A stretch of DNA of 64,000 nucleotides from Nakamurella sp. PAMC28650 (lineage in GTDB: Bacteria; Actinomycetota; Actinomycetes; Mycobacteriales; Nakamurellaceae), in assembly GCF_014303395.1 (NCBI RefSeq), contig NZ_CP060298.1:3677001-3741000 (forward strand). The letters are read 5' to 3'. The position numbers were made by a program, and so were the translations under genes. This document shows, piece by piece, positions 26,981-37,790 of the stretch. The notes beneath the pieces were generated by a model, which saw only the letters and a list, made by a program, of their open reading frames with translations, was not told where the DNA came from and did no database searches. Numbering within the stretch: the stretch's first letter is position 1; the number at the start of each line of letters is the position of its first letter.

Positions 26981-28183
26981 TCAGCCGCGGGCCAGGCGGC
27001 GGACCGCCAGCTCGGCCAGCAGCGCGGCCGCGTCGGGCAGGACCGAGTCGTCGAACGCGGCCAGCGGTGAATGGTTGGTCGGGGCGGTCGTGACGTCGTC
27101 GTGCGTCGAGGCTCCGAGGAACACGTAGGCGCCGGGCACCTCCTGCAGCACGCGTGAGAAGTCCTCCGAGCCGGACATCGGATCGGGCATCTCGTCGAAC
27201 CGGTCGGCTCCGAACAGATCCGTGATCGTCAAGGCGGCGAAGGCGAATTCCGCCTCGTCGTTCACCGTGACCGGATACTCACCGGTGAAGGCGACCTCGG
27301 CAGACAGCCCGTGCGCCTCGGCGATGCCGGCACACAACCTGACCGCCTTCTCGGCGACCGCTCTGGCGGCCGCGGCGCTGAAGCTGCGGACCGTGGCGTC
27401 GAAGACGGCGTCGTCCGGGACGATGTTCCGCTTGGTCCCGGAATGGAAGGATCCGACGGTGATCACCACCGGATCGAAGATGTCGAACTGTCGGGTGACC
27501 ATCGTCTGCAGCGCGGTGACGATCTCACAGGCGACCGGAATGGGGTCGCGGCCCCGCTGAGGCATCGAGCCGTGGGTGCCGGCCCCGATCACCCGGACCT
27601 CCAGCCCGGCGGAAGCGGCCATCAGGGTGCCCGGCCGGGCGGCAAACCCACCGGTCGGAAACGTGGAGGAGAAGACGTGCAGTCCGTAGGCGGCATCGGG
27701 CCGTCGACCGGCGGCCGTCAACACCCCCTCCTCGAGCATCCGACCCGCGCCGTCGTGGCCCTCCTCGCCGGGCTGGAACATGAAGAGCACATCGCCGGCG
27801 AGCTCCTCGCGATGCGCGGTCAGTAACTCGACCGCCCCGAGCAATCCGGCCATGTGCAGGTCGTGACCGCAGGCATGCATCGCGTCGGCGTGCGCGGAAC
27901 CCGGTGCCGGCGCGAATGTCTCACCCGATTTCTCGACGACCGGCAGCGCGTCCATGTCCGCGCGCAACAGCACCAGCGGACCAGGGCGTGCGCCTCTGAG
28001 CACCGCAGTGATCGAACTCAGGCCCAGCCCGGTAGTGATCTCGAGTCCGCGGCCCTCGAGTTGTTCCAACAGCACGGCCTGGGTGACGGGGAGATGGAGC
28101 CCCACCTCCGGCACCGCGTGCAGGCGACGGCGGACAGAGGTGAGGCGTTCGGCCAAGGCAGCGGACTCGAGCAGAAGATCCAT
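26981..28183 (-). CDS. M20-family amidohydrolase (hippurate hydrolase-like)
   Basis: A 400-residue metal-dependent amidase/carboxypeptidase. Metal ligands lie in ADMDALPV, HACGHDLHMA and FQPGEEGHDGAGRMLEEG. The dimerisation domain contains GAGTHGSMPQRGRDPI and GSFHSGTKRNIVPDDA. MSGSEDFSRVLQEVPGAYVF closes the site. The relatives cleave N-acyl amino acids or hippurate; the substrate here is unknown. It lies downstream of clgR with a 170-base gap and no visible gene between. Confidence 0.85.
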   Translation of the reverse strand: MDLLLESAALAERLTSVRRRLHAVPEVGLHLPVTQAVLLEQLEGRGLEITTGLGLSSITAVLRGARPGPLVLLRADMDALPVVEKSGETFAPAPGSAHADAMHACGHDLHMAGLLGAVELLTAHREELAGDVLFMFQPGEEGHDGAGRMLEEGVLTAAGRRPDAAYGLHVFSSTFPTGGFAARPGTLMAASAGLEVRVIGAGTHGSMPQRGRDPIPVACEIVTALQTMVTRQFDIFDPVVITVGSFHSGTKRNIVPDDAVFDATVRSFSAAAARAVAEKAVRLCAGIAEAHGLSAEVAFTGEYPVTVNDEAEFAFAALTITDLFGADRFDEMPDPMSGSEDFSRVLQEVPGAYVFLGASTHDDVTTAPTNHSPLAAFDDSVLPDAAALLAELAVRRLARG

Positions 28184-28353
28184 GCCTCAGACCCTAAACG
28201 GCGAAGTGCACCCCGCTGAAACCGCCCAGTACCCCGGGTGACATCCGAAACCGGATCATCACCGAGGAAGGGAGAGGGCAGCTCGGCACCAGCTCTGGAC
28301 TCCGAGCACAGGGTGAAGACCCCGTCGGAGTGTCGTCCACCAGAACCGCTGAC

Positions 28354-28728
28354 TCAGGCGACCGAGGCCGTTCGCCCGGCCCCGTAGGGCAGCACGATGC
28401 GCAGACTCGTCTCCATCGCGGAGCGATGATCGCCGCCGCTGCCCAGTCCCGGCTTCGAGGAATTCTCGATGACACGGTTCTTGGCCGCTGCGATGCGCGA
28501 GTCGGAGCGCAGGTTCCGGCTCACGGTGTCGAGTACGTCCGACATCTGCAGTTCGAGAGCGTCACAGATGGAGGCCAATAATTCGCTGGATGCCTCTTTG
28601 CGACCTCGTTCGACCTCGGAGAGGTAACCCAGCGACACGTTCGCCGCTGTGGACACGTCCCTGAGGGTCCGGTTCTGACTGGTTCTCGCATCGCGAAGGG
28701 TTTCCCCCAGTGCGTCACGAAGCAACAT
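28354..28728 (-). CDS. clgR: ClgR transcriptional activator of Clp protease genes
   Basis: A 124-residue HTH_3/XRE regulator. The helix-turn-helix spans about 14-68 with the ClgR-typical [20 protein letters not shown] and [11 protein letters not shown]. ClgR activates clpP1P2, clpC and related protease genes and is itself a Clp substrate. The C-terminus ASVA is small and hydrophobic, consistent with degradation signals reported for this family. The ATG at 28728 follows GAGGAGGTGCGAC, so the longer frame to 28857 is not used. Its place after cinA-pgsA matches mycobacteria. No convincing ClgR operator was recognised upstream. Confidence 0.9.
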   Translation of the reverse strand: MLLRDALGETLRDARTSQNRTLRDVSTAANVSLGYLSEVERGRKEASSELLASICDALELQMSDVLDTVSRNLRSDSRIAAAKNRVIENSSKPGLGSGGDHRSAMETSLRIVLPYGAGRTASVA

Positions 28729-29028
28729 GTCGCACCTCCTCCCACTTGATCGTTGTTCTCCACCACTCCGGCGGACGCCGCCACCGGCGCTGCCGGATGG
28801 ACGCCGCCGCAGGGGCAATTGCCACCTCAGCGACGCGTCCGGTTCCACGGCTCGCATCCCTGTGGTCAGTTCAAAGTACTCCGCGTCACCGACAACACCG
28901 ATGACGATTGCCTTCTACTCTCCTGAAAACGTGCAGCGGCCGGTAAATGTTCCGTGCGCATCAGGTTGCCGACTCGTTTCCCCGCAGGTCAGGCGATCGA
29001 CCGAGGGAAGGCTGTGCATCTTGCCGTG
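28729..29028 (-). promoter_or_regulatory. clgR upstream region
   Basis: 300 bases between cinA and clgR without a supported gene. It must carry the clgR promoter because the gap is too long for simple readthrough. AT-richer patches at about 28870-28970 are the best candidates, but no exact -10/-35 or operator is assigned. Confidence 0.4.
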
Positions 29029-29583
29029 CTACCGCAGGTCACGCCCGACGACGACGGACAGCAGTGCGACGGCCGCCCGGACCGCCGCGTGGCGGATGGC
29101 AGGTCGGGTGTCGGCGGCGGCCCGGTCGCCCCGGGGCAACTGGGTGGTCAGCCGCTCGACGTAGTCGCCGCCGGGCGCCGAGCCGGCGAGGGCCACGTAC
29201 CAGGTGCCGACGGCGACTCCGTGCTGCGGGTCGGGCCCGGCCACCCCGGTCAGACCCAGCCCGAGGGCGGCCCCGCATGCGGAACGGACGCCCCGGGCGA
29301 GAGCGAGCGCGACGTCGGGATCGACCGGGCCACGTGCGTCGAGCAGGGCGGAATCGACGCCCGCGAGGGAGTGCTTGAGGTCTGTGGCGTAGACCACCAG
29401 TCCCCCGCGGACGACTGCGGACGCTCCGGGCACCTCGGTGAGCAACGCGGTCAGGAGTCCGCCCGTCAACGACTCCGCGCAGGCCACCGTGGCGTGGACC
29501 CCGGCCAGATCGGCGATCAGCTGGGAGAGGTCGGCAGGATCAAGGCCCACGACGGCGGCCAGCGGAGCCGACCGGATCGACAC
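29029..29583 (-). CDS. cinA: CinA C-terminal-type nicotinamide-nucleotide amidase
   Basis: A 184-residue protein made of only the CinA C-terminal (PncC) domain. Family enzymes deamidate nicotinamide mononucleotide to nicotinate mononucleotide in NAD salvage. The active-site segment is ACAESLTGGLLTALLTEVPG with ASAVVRGGLVVYATDLKHSL, and GLGLTGVAGPDPQHGVAVGT forms the nucleotide site. The start is GTG 29583, six bases after the pgsA stop. The order rimO-pgsA-cinA-clgR is common in Actinomycetota. Confidence 0.9.
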   Translation of the reverse strand: MSIRSAPLAAVVGLDPADLSQLIADLAGVHATVACAESLTGGLLTALLTEVPGASAVVRGGLVVYATDLKHSLAGVDSALLDARGPVDPDVALALARGVRSACGAALGLGLTGVAGPDPQHGVAVGTWYVALAGSAPGGDYVERLTTQLPRGDRAAADTRPAIRHAAVRAAVALLSVVVGRDLR

Positions 29584-29589
29584 CGTGGG

Positions 29590-30180
29590 CTACCGGGAGG
29601 TCTCGGTCGACTGATTGCGGGGCTTGGAAACCAGCGCCGCGGCCCGCGCCAGGTAGTCGACACCCGTCACCACCGTGAGGATGACGGCGGCCACCATGAA
29701 GCTGACCCCGATCCAGTGCAGGCCCGGGGGCAGCGGCAGCACGTACAGGCCGATGGCCAGGATCTGCACGAGCGTCTTGGCCTTGCCCCCCGGGCTGGCG
29801 GCGATCACGCCGTAGCGCAGCACCGCGAACCGCAGGAGGGTGATGCCGATCTCCCGGACGAGGATGACGATGGTCACCCACCAGACCAGGTCGTCGAGCA
29901 TCGACAGCCCGATCAGGGCCGACCCGGTGAGCGCCTTGTCCGCCATCGGATCGGCGATCTTGCCGAAGTCCGTGACCTGGCCGCGTTTGCGGGCGATGTG
30001 GCCGTCGAACCGGTCGGTGATGGCCGCAGCAGCGAAGATCGCCCAGGCCAACCATCGGAAGGAGACCTGGTGGCCGCCGCCGGCGAACAGGGCGAGGAGG
30101 AACACAGGAACCAGGATCAGCCGCAGCACGGTCAACGCATTGGGCAGGTTCACCAACGACACCCGCGGCTGTTCGGTCAT
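29590..30180 (-). CDS. pgsA: CDP-diacylglycerol-glycerol-3-phosphate 3-phosphatidyltransferase
   Basis: A 196-residue integral membrane enzyme that makes phosphatidylglycerol phosphate from CDP-diacylglycerol and glycerol-3-phosphate. The CDP-alcohol phosphotransferase signature D-x2-DG-x2-AR-x8-G-x3-D-x3-D is intact in DRFDGHIARKRGQVTDFGKI followed by ADPMAD. About five to six spans surround it. N-terminal NLPNALTVLRLILVPVF is typical of PgsA. It starts 13 bases after rimO, so they are one operon. Confidence 0.93.
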   Translation of the reverse strand: MTEQPRVSLVNLPNALTVLRLILVPVFLLALFAGGGHQVSFRWLAWAIFAAAAITDRFDGHIARKRGQVTDFGKIADPMADKALTGSALIGLSMLDDLVWWVTIVILVREIGITLLRFAVLRYGVIAASPGGKAKTLVQILAIGLYVLPLPPGLHWIGVSFMVAAVILTVVTGVDYLARAAALVSKPRNQSTETSR

Positions 30181-30193
30181 GTTCGATCCGCGC

Positions 30194-31753
30194 TCATGTT
30201 CGAGCCTGGCTGCGCAGTCCGCCGGCCGGCGCCGGCCGCGGCGCGACCTCGATCAGTTCGGCGATCAGGTCGATGCCGTCGGTCCCGACCACCGTGGCGC
30301 GGACCACGTCCCCGAGCAGGACGCCCTCGGCCCCGATCAGGGTGGTGCTCCCGTCGACCTCCGGAGCCTGGTGTTCCCCGCGGCCCACGACGCCGTCGCT
30401 CAGGTCGTCGACGAGCACCGATACCTCGGTGCCGATGCGATCCTCGGCCCGCTGCGAGGTGAGCTCCTCCACCAGGGAGGTGATCCGCTCGACGCGTTCG
30501 TCGATCTCGTCCTGATCGATCTTGTTCGGCAGGTCGAGTGCCGCGGTGCCGTCCTCGTCGGAGTAGCCGAACACGCCGACGGCGTCCATCCGGGCACCGA
30601 GGAGGAACTCGGTGAGCTCGGCCAGTTCGGCGGCCGTCTCGCCGGGAAAGCCGACGATGACGTTCGACCGGATCCCGGCCTCCGGCGCCGCCGCCCTGAT
30701 CTGGGCCGTCAGACCCAGGAACGAGTCCTTCGATCCGAACCGCTTCATCCGGCGCAGCACCGTTTCCGATGCGTGCTGGAAGGACATGTCGTAGTAGTCG
30801 GCCACACCGGCAAGGTGGGCGATCGCGGTCACCAGGCTGGGTTTGGTCTCGGCGGGCTGCAGGTAGGAGAGCCGGACACGGACGATCCCTGGTACCTGCG
30901 CCAACTCGGCCAGCATGGCCTCGAGCGCCCGCTCCCCCGGCAGGTCCTTGCCGTAGGAGGTGGAGTTCTCGCTGACCAGGACGATCTCGCGAACGCCCTG
31001 ACCGGCCAGCCAATTGGCCTCGGCCACGATCTCCCCGACCGGCCGAGACACGAACGACCCGCGGAAGGCCGGTATCGCGCAGAACGTACAGCGGCGGTCG
31101 CAGCCCGAGGCGATCTTCAGCGGCGCCACCGGCCCGGCGTGCAGCAACTTGCGGACGAGCACCGGACCACTGGCCGGACCGTCGGTATCGCCGCTACGGG
31201 TGCTGTGACCGGGCACCGACACGCGGCCCGCCGCGGCCGGCCGGGAGGTGGGCGAGATCGGGAGGAGCGTCCGGCGGTCGACCGGCACGTGGGACACCGG
31301 GCGATGACCGTCCAGTACGTCGCCGAGCAGATCCGCGAGATCAGGGTAGGAGTCGAAACCCAGCACGGCATCCGCCTCGGGCAGCGCCTGCGCCAGCTCC
31401 TTGCCGTACCGCTCGGCCAGGCAGCCCACGGCCACCACTTTCGCACCGGTGTCGGCAGCGGCCAGCACGGTGTCGATCGAGTCCTTCTTGGCACTGGCCA
31501 CGAACGCGCAGGTGTTCACGACGATGACGTCGGCCGGCGCGCCGTCCTCGACCAGCTCGTATCCACCGCCGGCCAGACGTCCGGCGATCTCCGACGAGTC
31601 GACCTCGTTCCGGGCGCAGCCGAGGGTGATCAGCGAGACCCGCGAGCCCGGGCGTGGAGTCTGCGGACCGGCCTGCGATTCCGGCGTCGGCGAGATGGCC
31701 GGCGTGGCGGACAGCACGCCGACCGGGGAGAGCGCGGTAGACACAGGGAGCAC
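30194..31753 (-). CDS. rimO: Ribosomal protein S12 methylthiotransferase RimO
   Basis: A 519-residue radical-SAM enzyme that methylthiolates Asp of ribosomal protein S12. The N-terminal UPF0004 domain has three cluster cysteines ([28 protein letters not shown]). The radical-SAM motif is CDRRCTFC, followed by [18 protein letters not shown]. The C-terminal TRAM domain begins near [14 protein letters not shown]. About 45 residues between the two domains are Pro/Ser-rich. GTG 31753 is the preferred start, about 35 residues before the conserved VSLITLGC; the frame is open to 31846, where it would add Cys-Asp-Glu-Trp-Pro repeats from a 15-bp tandem repeat. Confidence 0.9.
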   Translation of the reverse strand: MLPVSTALSPVGVLSATPAISPTPESQAGPQTPRPGSRVSLITLGCARNEVDSSEIAGRLAGGGYELVEDGAPADVIVVNTCAFVASAKKDSIDTVLAAADTGAKVVAVGCLAERYGKELAQALPEADAVLGFDSYPDLADLLGDVLDGHRPVSHVPVDRRTLLPISPTSRPAAAGRVSVPGHSTRSGDTDGPASGPVLVRKLLHAGPVAPLKIASGCDRRCTFCAIPAFRGSFVSRPVGEIVAEANWLAGQGVREIVLVSENSTSYGKDLPGERALEAMLAELAQVPGIVRVRLSYLQPAETKPSLVTAIAHLAGVADYYDMSFQHASETVLRRMKRFGSKDSFLGLTAQIRAAAPEAGIRSNVIVGFPGETAAELAELTEFLLGARMDAVGVFGYSDEDGTAALDLPNKIDQDEIDERVERITSLVEELTSQRAEDRIGTEVSVLVDDLSDGVVGRGEHQAPEVDGSTTLIGAEGVLLGDVVRATVVGTDGIDLIAELIEVAPRPAPAGGLRSQART

Positions 31754-31790
31754 CGCATCAGAGTAGTCGCCACCCGGGTGCCGCCATGTC

Positions 31791-31835
31791 CACTCGTCGC
31801 ACGGCCACTCGTCGCACGGCCCCTCGTCGCACCCG
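31791..31835 (+). repeat. 15-bp tandem repeat (three copies) between rimO and argA
   Basis: CACTCGTCGCACGGC occurs at 31791-31805 and 31806-31820, with a diverged third copy at 31821-31835. It lies in the divergent promoter region. Confidence 0.85.
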
Positions 31836-31915
31836 CCACCCGTCATCTCGCCGCCGACCCCACCGGCGGCGCGGTCGTACTGCCGCCGGGGGTCGATTGG
31901 TTAAGCTACGGACTC

Positions 31916-32485
31916 GTGAGATCAGTCGAGACCCCGCCGGACCGCCCCGGTACCGGACCAGCCCTACCGGCCGCGGCACCGGCGGATCCCGCCCGGATCG
32001 TCGTGCACCGGGCCAGGGCGGGCGACGTCAGGCGGATCAAGGAACTGGTGGATTTCTACGCCGGTGCCATCCTGTTGGAGAAGACCCTGGCGAACCTGTT
32101 CGAGGACGTCACCGAGTTCTGGGTGGCGGAGACGGACGGGACGGTGATGGCCTGCGGCGCCCTGCACGTGCTCTGGGAAGACCTGGGCGAGATCCGCACG
32201 GTGGCCACCGATCCGGGTTCCAGAGCACGGGGCATCGGGCGCGCGGTGTGCGAGGCGATCATCCAGGAGGCCCGCCGGATGGGCCTGACGCGGCTGTTCG
32301 TGCTGACCTTCGAGACGTCGTTCTTCTCCGGCCTCGGGTTCGAACCCGTCGAGGAACTCGATCTGACCCCTGAGTCCTTCGCCGAGCTGCGCAAGTCCTA
32401 CGACGCAGGGGTGGCGGAGTTCCTGGATCTCCCCCACGTCAAGCCGAACACGTTGGGCAACACCAGGATGCTGAAACACCTCTAG
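31916..32485 (+). CDS. argA: Amino-acid (glutamate) N-acetyltransferase
   Basis: A 189-residue GNAT acetyltransferase matching the short actinobacterial ArgA (Rv2747 type), which makes N-acetylglutamate at the start of arginine synthesis. The acetyl-CoA loop is VATDPGSRARGIGRAVCEAI. FVLTFETSFFSGLGFEPVEE and the substrate strand VMACGALHVLWEDLGEIRTV support the family. The GTG at 31916 is the only sensible start; TTAAGCT lies just upstream at 31901-31907, so the mRNA could be leaderless. Its position next to rimO/pgsA/cinA/clgR matches mycobacteria. It shares the stop CTAG with rbpA. Confidence 0.87.
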   Translation: MRSVETPPDRPGTGPALPAAAPADPARIVVHRARAGDVRRIKELVDFYAGAILLEKTLANLFEDVTEFWVAETDGTVMACGALHVLWEDLGEIRTVATDPGSRARGIGRAVCEAIIQEARRMGLTRLFVLTFETSFFSGLGFEPVEELDLTPESFAELRKSYDAGVAEFLDLPHVKPNTLGNTRMLKHL

Positions 32486-32823
32486 GTCGGGGTTCGTTTG
32501 CTGTTGATCTTCGCCAGCGCCTCCGCCAGCAGGGCCTCCCCGTCGGCGTCGCTGCGCCGTTCCTTCACGTAGGCCAGGTGCGATTTGTAGGGTTCGTTCC
32601 GGGGAGCCGCCGGCGGCGCCTGCTGGTCGAGACCGGCCGGGAGACCACAGCTCGGGCAGTCCCAGGTGGTGGGGAGCTCCGCATCGATCGCGAACGACAG
32701 TCTGGTGGCATGGCCGTTGGCGCAGAAGAATTCCAGGCGATGACGGGCGACCGTGTCCCCCCGGTGCGACTCGCCTATCGGACCGGCGCCCACCCTGGAC
32801 CCACGGATCGGATTTCCTGCCAT
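32482..32823 (-). CDS. rbpA: RNA polymerase-binding protein RbpA
   Basis: A 113-residue general transcription factor of Actinomycetota that binds the group-1 sigma factor and RNA polymerase and stabilises open complexes. The core domain has CANGHATRLSF and WDCPSCGLPAGLD (C-x3-H and C-x2-C). The N-terminal tail MAGNPIRGSRVGAGPIGESH and the C-terminal sigma-interaction domain PYKSHLAYVKERRSDADGEA are both present. It follows secG on the same strand after 46 bases. Confidence 0.95.
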   Translation of the reverse strand: MAGNPIRGSRVGAGPIGESHRGDTVARHRLEFFCANGHATRLSFAIDAELPTTWDCPSCGLPAGLDQQAPPAAPRNEPYKSHLAYVKERRSDADGEALLAEALAKINSKRTPT

Positions 32824-32869
32824 TTCCGCCTCTTTCGTCAGTGCGGACAGATCTGCGACTTGCTCGTGG

Positions 32870-33106
32870 TCAGGCGCCGACCTTGATCAGCAGCCCGACG
32901 CCGACGATCGAGACGATCCAGATCGCGGTGACGAACAGCGTCAGGCGATCGAGGTTCTTCTCGACAACGGAGGAACCGGAGAGCGAGCTCTGCATGCTGC
33001 CACCGAACAGGGAGGACAGGCCGCCACCCTTGCCGCGGTGCAGCAGGATGAGCGCCATCAGCGCCAGGCTGGTGATGATCAGAAGGATGTCCAGAAACGT
33101 TCTCAT
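32870..33106 (-). CDS. secG: Preprotein translocase subunit SecG
   Basis: A 78-residue membrane protein with two spans (FLDILLIITSLALMALILLH and LTLFVTAIWIVSIVGVGLLI) and the conserved loop HRGKGGGLSSLFGGSM between them. It assists SecYE-dependent export. It lies downstream of tpiA, the usual position in high-GC Gram-positive bacteria, after a 164-base gap holding a 13-bp repeat. Confidence 0.93.
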   Translation of the reverse strand: MRTFLDILLIITSLALMALILLHRGKGGGLSSLFGGSMQSSLSGSSVVEKNLDRLTLFVTAIWIVSIVGVGLLIKVGA

Positions 33107-33133
33107 GGCTGCCTAGCGTGCTCGATGAATCCG

Positions 33134-33172
33134 GATGGTGGACGACGATGGTGGATGCCGATGGTGGATGAC
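33134..33172 (+). repeat. 13-bp tandem repeat (three copies) between secG and tpiA
   Basis: Units beginning GATGGTGGA start at 33134, 33147 and 33160, with the last four bases of each varying (CGAC, TGCC, TGAC). Confidence 0.85.
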
Positions 33173-33270
33173 GCGGTGCTCGGTGCCGGATGAGTCTAAC
33201 CCGATGATCCCGGTCACGGCTTCGCGACGACCTGCGTCCGCACCGAATCCGTAGCGCCCGTGGGCGGCGG

Positions 33271-34077
33271 TCAGCTGATGATGCCGACCGAGTTCGCAGC
33301 CAGCAGGGCGAACTCGGTGCCGTCCAACGAGGCCCCACCGACGAGGGCTCCGTCGACGTCCGGCTGGGCGACGATGTCAGCGACGTTGCCCGATTTCACC
33401 GATCCGCCGTAGAGCACACGGACGCCGCCCGCGATCTCCGGCGAGTACATCTGGGCCAGGGCGACGCGCAGTGCGCCGCAGACCTCCTGCGCATCGGCCG
33501 GCGTGGCCACCCGTCCGGTGCCGATGGCCCAGATGGGTTCGTAGGCCAGGACCAGGTCGGCGGTCTGCTCGGGGGTGACGGAGGCCAGCGCAGCCTGCAG
33601 TTGGGCGACGGCGTGGGCGACCTGGTGACCGGCTTCCCGGACCTCGAGACCCTCTCCGACGCACAGGATGGGGACCATCCCGTTGCGATACGCGGCCTCG
33701 ACCTTGGCGGCCACCAGTTCGTCGGAATCACCCGACAGCTCGCGCCGCTCCGAGTGGCCGACCAGGACGTAGGTGCACCCGAGCTTGGCCAGCATGGTGC
33801 CAGAGACATCACCGGTGTGAGCCCCCGAGTCGTGGGGTGAGAGATCCTGCGCACCGTAGACCAGCTGGAGCTTGTCGCCGTCGATCAGGGTCTGAACAGA
33901 ACGGAGGTCGGTGAAGGGCGGGAAGACCGCCACCTCCACCCGGGCGTAGTACTTCTCCGGAAGGGTGAAGGCGATCTTCTGCACCAAGGCGATGGCCTCG
34001 AGGTGGTTGAGGTTCATCTTCCAGTTGCCGGCGATCAGCAGCTTGCGGCCGGCCGGCTTCGCGTGGGCTTTCGTCAT
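33271..34077 (-). CDS. tpiA: Triosephosphate isomerase
   Basis: A 268-residue glycolytic enzyme interconverting dihydroxyacetone phosphate and glyceraldehyde-3-phosphate. Catalytic residues are visible in GNWKMNLN (Lys), [12 protein letters not shown] (His) and [20 protein letters not shown] (Glu plus loop 6). [20 protein letters not shown] and [16 protein letters not shown] bind phosphate. It starts five bases after the pgk stop. Confidence 0.95.
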   Translation of the reverse strand: MTKAHAKPAGRKLLIAGNWKMNLNHLEAIALVQKIAFTLPEKYYARVEVAVFPPFTDLRSVQTLIDGDKLQLVYGAQDLSPHDSGAHTGDVSGTMLAKLGCTYVLVGHSERRELSGDSDELVAAKVEAAYRNGMVPILCVGEGLEVREAGHQVAHAVAQLQAALASVTPEQTADLVLAYEPIWAIGTGRVATPADAQEVCGALRVALAQMYSPEIAGGVRVLYGGSVKSGNVADIVAQPDVDGALVGGASLDGTEFALLAANSVGIIS

Positions 34078-34082
34078 AGGAG

Positions 34083-35279
34083 TCAGGCCTCCAGGACCGC
34101 GAGACCGGGCAGGGTCGCGCCCTCCAGGTACTCCAGGGATGCGCCTCCCCCGGTGGAGATGTGGGTGAATCCGGCTTCGTCGACACCGAGGGTGCGAACC
34201 GCTGCGGCGGAGTCACCCCCACCGACCACGGAGAAGGACGAACCGCCCGCGATCGCCTCGGCCACGGCTTTGGTGCCGGCGGCGAACGCCTCCATCTCGA
34301 AGACTCCGACCGGCCCGTTCCAGAACACCGTCGCCGCAGTGGCGATCACGGAAGCGAAGGCCTGCCGGGTGGCCGGGCCGATGTCCAGGCCCTGCCAGCC
34401 GGCCGGGATGGCCGTGGCCGCCACGATGTCGGTCTTCGCGTCGGGTGCGAAGTCGTCGGCGACCACGAGATCCGTCGGCAGCACGATCTTGTCGCCGAAC
34501 TTCTCCAACAACCCGGCGCAGACCGGGATCTGATCGGCCTGCAGGAGTGACTTGCCGACCTCGTGACCCTGCGCGGCAAGGAAGGTGTAGGCCATGCCGC
34601 CGCCGATCAGCAGCGAGTCGACCTGCGGCAGCAACGCCGTGATGACGCCGAGTTTGTCGGACACCTTCGAACCGCCCAGTACGACCACGTACGGCCGCTC
34701 GGGGTCGACGGTGAGCTTGTGCAGGACCGCGGTCTCCGCGGAGACCAGGTATCCGGCGTAGCGCGGCAGCAACCGGGCCACGTCGTAGACCGAGGCCTGC
34801 TTGCGATGCACCACACCGAAACCGTCCGAGACGAAGGCGGCGTCACCGCCCACCAGATGCACGAGGGCCTTGGCCAGCTCGACCCGCTCCGGTTCGACCT
34901 TGGAGGTCTCCCTCGGGTCGAATCGCACGTTCTCCAGCAACGCCACAGAGCCGGCGGGCAGACCCGCCACCGTGGCGGCGGCCGATTCTCCGACCAGATC
35001 CGAGGCGAACGCCACCGGCGCGCCGAGGAGCTCGGCCAGGCGCGCCGCGACCGGCCGCAGCGAGTAGCGATCCTCCGGCACACCCTTCGGACGTCCGAGG
35101 TGAGCCGTCACGACCACCTTGGCCCCTCCCGCGGCCAGCGCCTGCAGGGTCGGCAACGACGCGCGGATGCGGCCGTCGTCGGTGATCGCGGTGCCGTCGA
35201 GAGGAACGTTCAGGTCCGAACGGACGAGCACGGTCCGGCCGGAGACGCCGATGGCGAGCAGGTCGTCGAGGGTTTGCAC
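34083..35279 (-). CDS. pgk: Phosphoglycerate kinase
   Basis: A 398-residue enzyme that transfers phosphate from 1,3-bisphosphoglycerate to ADP. Landmarks are [65 protein letters not shown] and [11 protein letters not shown]. The GTG at 35279 is chosen because GAGGAG lies ten bases before it and it gives the standard family length. The open frame to 35354 would add a Gln/His/Pro repeat tail and start inside a large stem-loop. Confidence 0.93.
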   Translation of the reverse strand: MQTLDDLLAIGVSGRTVLVRSDLNVPLDGTAITDDGRIRASLPTLQALAAGGAKVVVTAHLGRPKGVPEDRYSLRPVAARLAELLGAPVAFASDLVGESAAATVAGLPAGSVALLENVRFDPRETSKVEPERVELAKALVHLVGGDAAFVSDGFGVVHRKQASVYDVARLLPRYAGYLVSAETAVLHKLTVDPERPYVVVLGGSKVSDKLGVITALLPQVDSLLIGGGMAYTFLAAQGHEVGKSLLQADQIPVCAGLLEKFGDKIVLPTDLVVADDFAPDAKTDIVAATAIPAGWQGLDIGPATRQAFASVIATAATVFWNGPVGVFEMEAFAAGTKAVAEAIAGGSSFSVVGGGDSAAAVRTLGVDEAGFTHISTGGGASLEYLEGATLPGLAVLEA

Positions 35280-35294
35280 GGCGGGAGGGCTCCT

Positions 35295-35330
35295 CTGCTG
35301 GTGTGGCTGCTGGTGTGGCTGCTGGCGTGG
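35295..35330 (+). repeat. 12-bp tandem repeat (three copies) before pgk
   Basis: CTGCTGGTGTGG is present at 35295-35306 and 35307-35318 and with one change at 35319-35330, between the gap-pgk stem-loop and the pgk start. Confidence 0.88.
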
Positions 35331-35347
35331 CGCGGCTGGGGCAGGGT

Positions 35348-35433
35348 CCGGCATGGATCAACTTCTCAGGCGTGGACGAAAGTGACGACTTGCGTCACTT
35401 CCGTCCCAAAAAGGTGAAGTTGATCCATGCCGG
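35348..35433 (-). promoter_or_regulatory. Large two-part stem-loop between gap and pgk
   Basis: A perfect 18-bp outer stem (35348-35365 with 35416-35433; arm CCGGCATGGATCAACTTC) encloses an inner 14-bp stem with one mismatch (35374-35387 with 35393-35406) and a five-base loop. It lies 21 bases after the gap stop and 68 before the pgk start. It could partly terminate transcription, protect the gap mRNA or mark an RNase site. Confidence 0.6.
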
Positions 35434-35454
35434 GGCGATACGCGGTCGATCAGG

Positions 35455-36775
<1,321 letters not shown>

Positions 36776-37756
36776 TCAGCTGTCGAGCATGTCGGGGGTG
36801 ACGGCCGACTCCGTGTCGGGGATGCCGTCGTCCTGCGCTCGCTTGTCGGCCATGGTCAACAACCGGCGGATCCGGCCGGCGATCGCGTCCTTGGTCATCG
36901 GTGGATCGGCCAGCTGACCCAGCTCCTCCAGCGACGCCTGCCCGTGGGCGATGCGCAGTCTGCCGGCCTCGGAAAGGTGGGCGGGAGCTTCCGGCCCCAG
37001 GATCGTCAGTGCCCGCTCGACCCTCGCCTTCGCGGCCACGGCGGCCCGGGCCGACCGGCGGAGGTTCGCGTCGTCGAAGTTGGCCAGCCGGTTGGCCGTG
37101 GCGCGCACCTCGCGCCGCATCCGCCGTTCCTCCCAGGCCAGCACCGAGGTGTGGGCGCCGAGCCTGGTCAACAGGGCGGCGATGGCGTCGCCGTCGCGGA
37201 CGACCACCCGGTCGGCGCCGCGGACTTCCCTTGCCTTGGAGGAGATTCCCATCCGGCGAGCCGCACCGACCAGCGCATAGGCGGCCTCGGGGCCGGGACA
37301 CGTGACCTCCAGCGAGGCACTGCGGCCGGGTTCGGTGAGAGACCCGTGCGCCAGGAAGGCACCCCTCCAGGCCGCCTCGGCGTCGGCCAGCGAACCGGCC
37401 ACGATCTGGGCGGGCAGCCCGCGGACGGGTCGACCACGCTGGTCGAGCAGTCCGGTCTGCCTGGCCAGCTGGTCTCCCCCGGCGACCACCCGCAGGACGA
37501 ACCGGGTGTTCTTGCGTATCCCGGAGGCGGACAGCACCTGCACCTCGGCTGTGTGGCCGTAGAGCTCTCCGATGTCCCGACGCAACCGCCTGGCCACCGA
37601 TCCGGTGTCCAGTTCCGCCTCGACGATCACCCGGCCTGCGACGATGTGGAGACCACCTGCGAATCGCAGAACGGTGGAAACCTCGGCCTTCCGGGCGGAA
37701 ACCTTGGCCACCGTCACCCGGCTGAGCTCGTCCTTCACCGCGGCAGTCATCGCCAT
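36776..37756 (-). CDS. whiA: Sporulation/cell-division regulator WhiA
   Basis: A 326-residue DNA-binding protein. The N-terminal LAGLIDADG-related domain follows [20 protein letters not shown], with [20 protein letters not shown] in its second half. The C-terminal helix-turn-helix region contains [20 protein letters not shown] and [20 protein letters not shown]. In Streptomyces WhiA acts with WhiB on division genes; non-sporulating actinobacteria keep it too. The start MAMTAA at 37756 follows GGGGAG. It is 34 bases downstream of yvcK. Confidence 0.95.
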   Translation of the reverse strand: MAMTAAVKDELSRVTVAKVSARKAEVSTVLRFAGGLHIVAGRVIVEAELDTGSVARRLRRDIGELYGHTAEVQVLSASGIRKNTRFVLRVVAGGDQLARQTGLLDQRGRPVRGLPAQIVAGSLADAEAAWRGAFLAHGSLTEPGRSASLEVTCPGPEAAYALVGAARRMGISSKAREVRGADRVVVRDGDAIAALLTRLGAHTSVLAWEERRMRREVRATANRLANFDDANLRRSARAAVAAKARVERALTILGPEAPAHLSEAGRLRIAHGQASLEELGQLADPPMTKDAIAGRIRRLLTMADKRAQDDGIPDTESAVTPDMLDS

Positions 37757-37790
37757 GCGGCGCCACTCCCCATCCGTCGTCGAGCCGTGA

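Noticed and set aside
28729..29028. ClgR autoregulatory operator
   Set aside because: No paired CGC/GCG half-sites with proper spacing could be found by eye.
35280..35354. N-terminal extension of pgk with Gln-Pro-His repeats
   Set aside because: It comes from the 12-bp DNA repeat and begins inside a stem-loop; GTG 35279 has a ribosome site and gives the family length.
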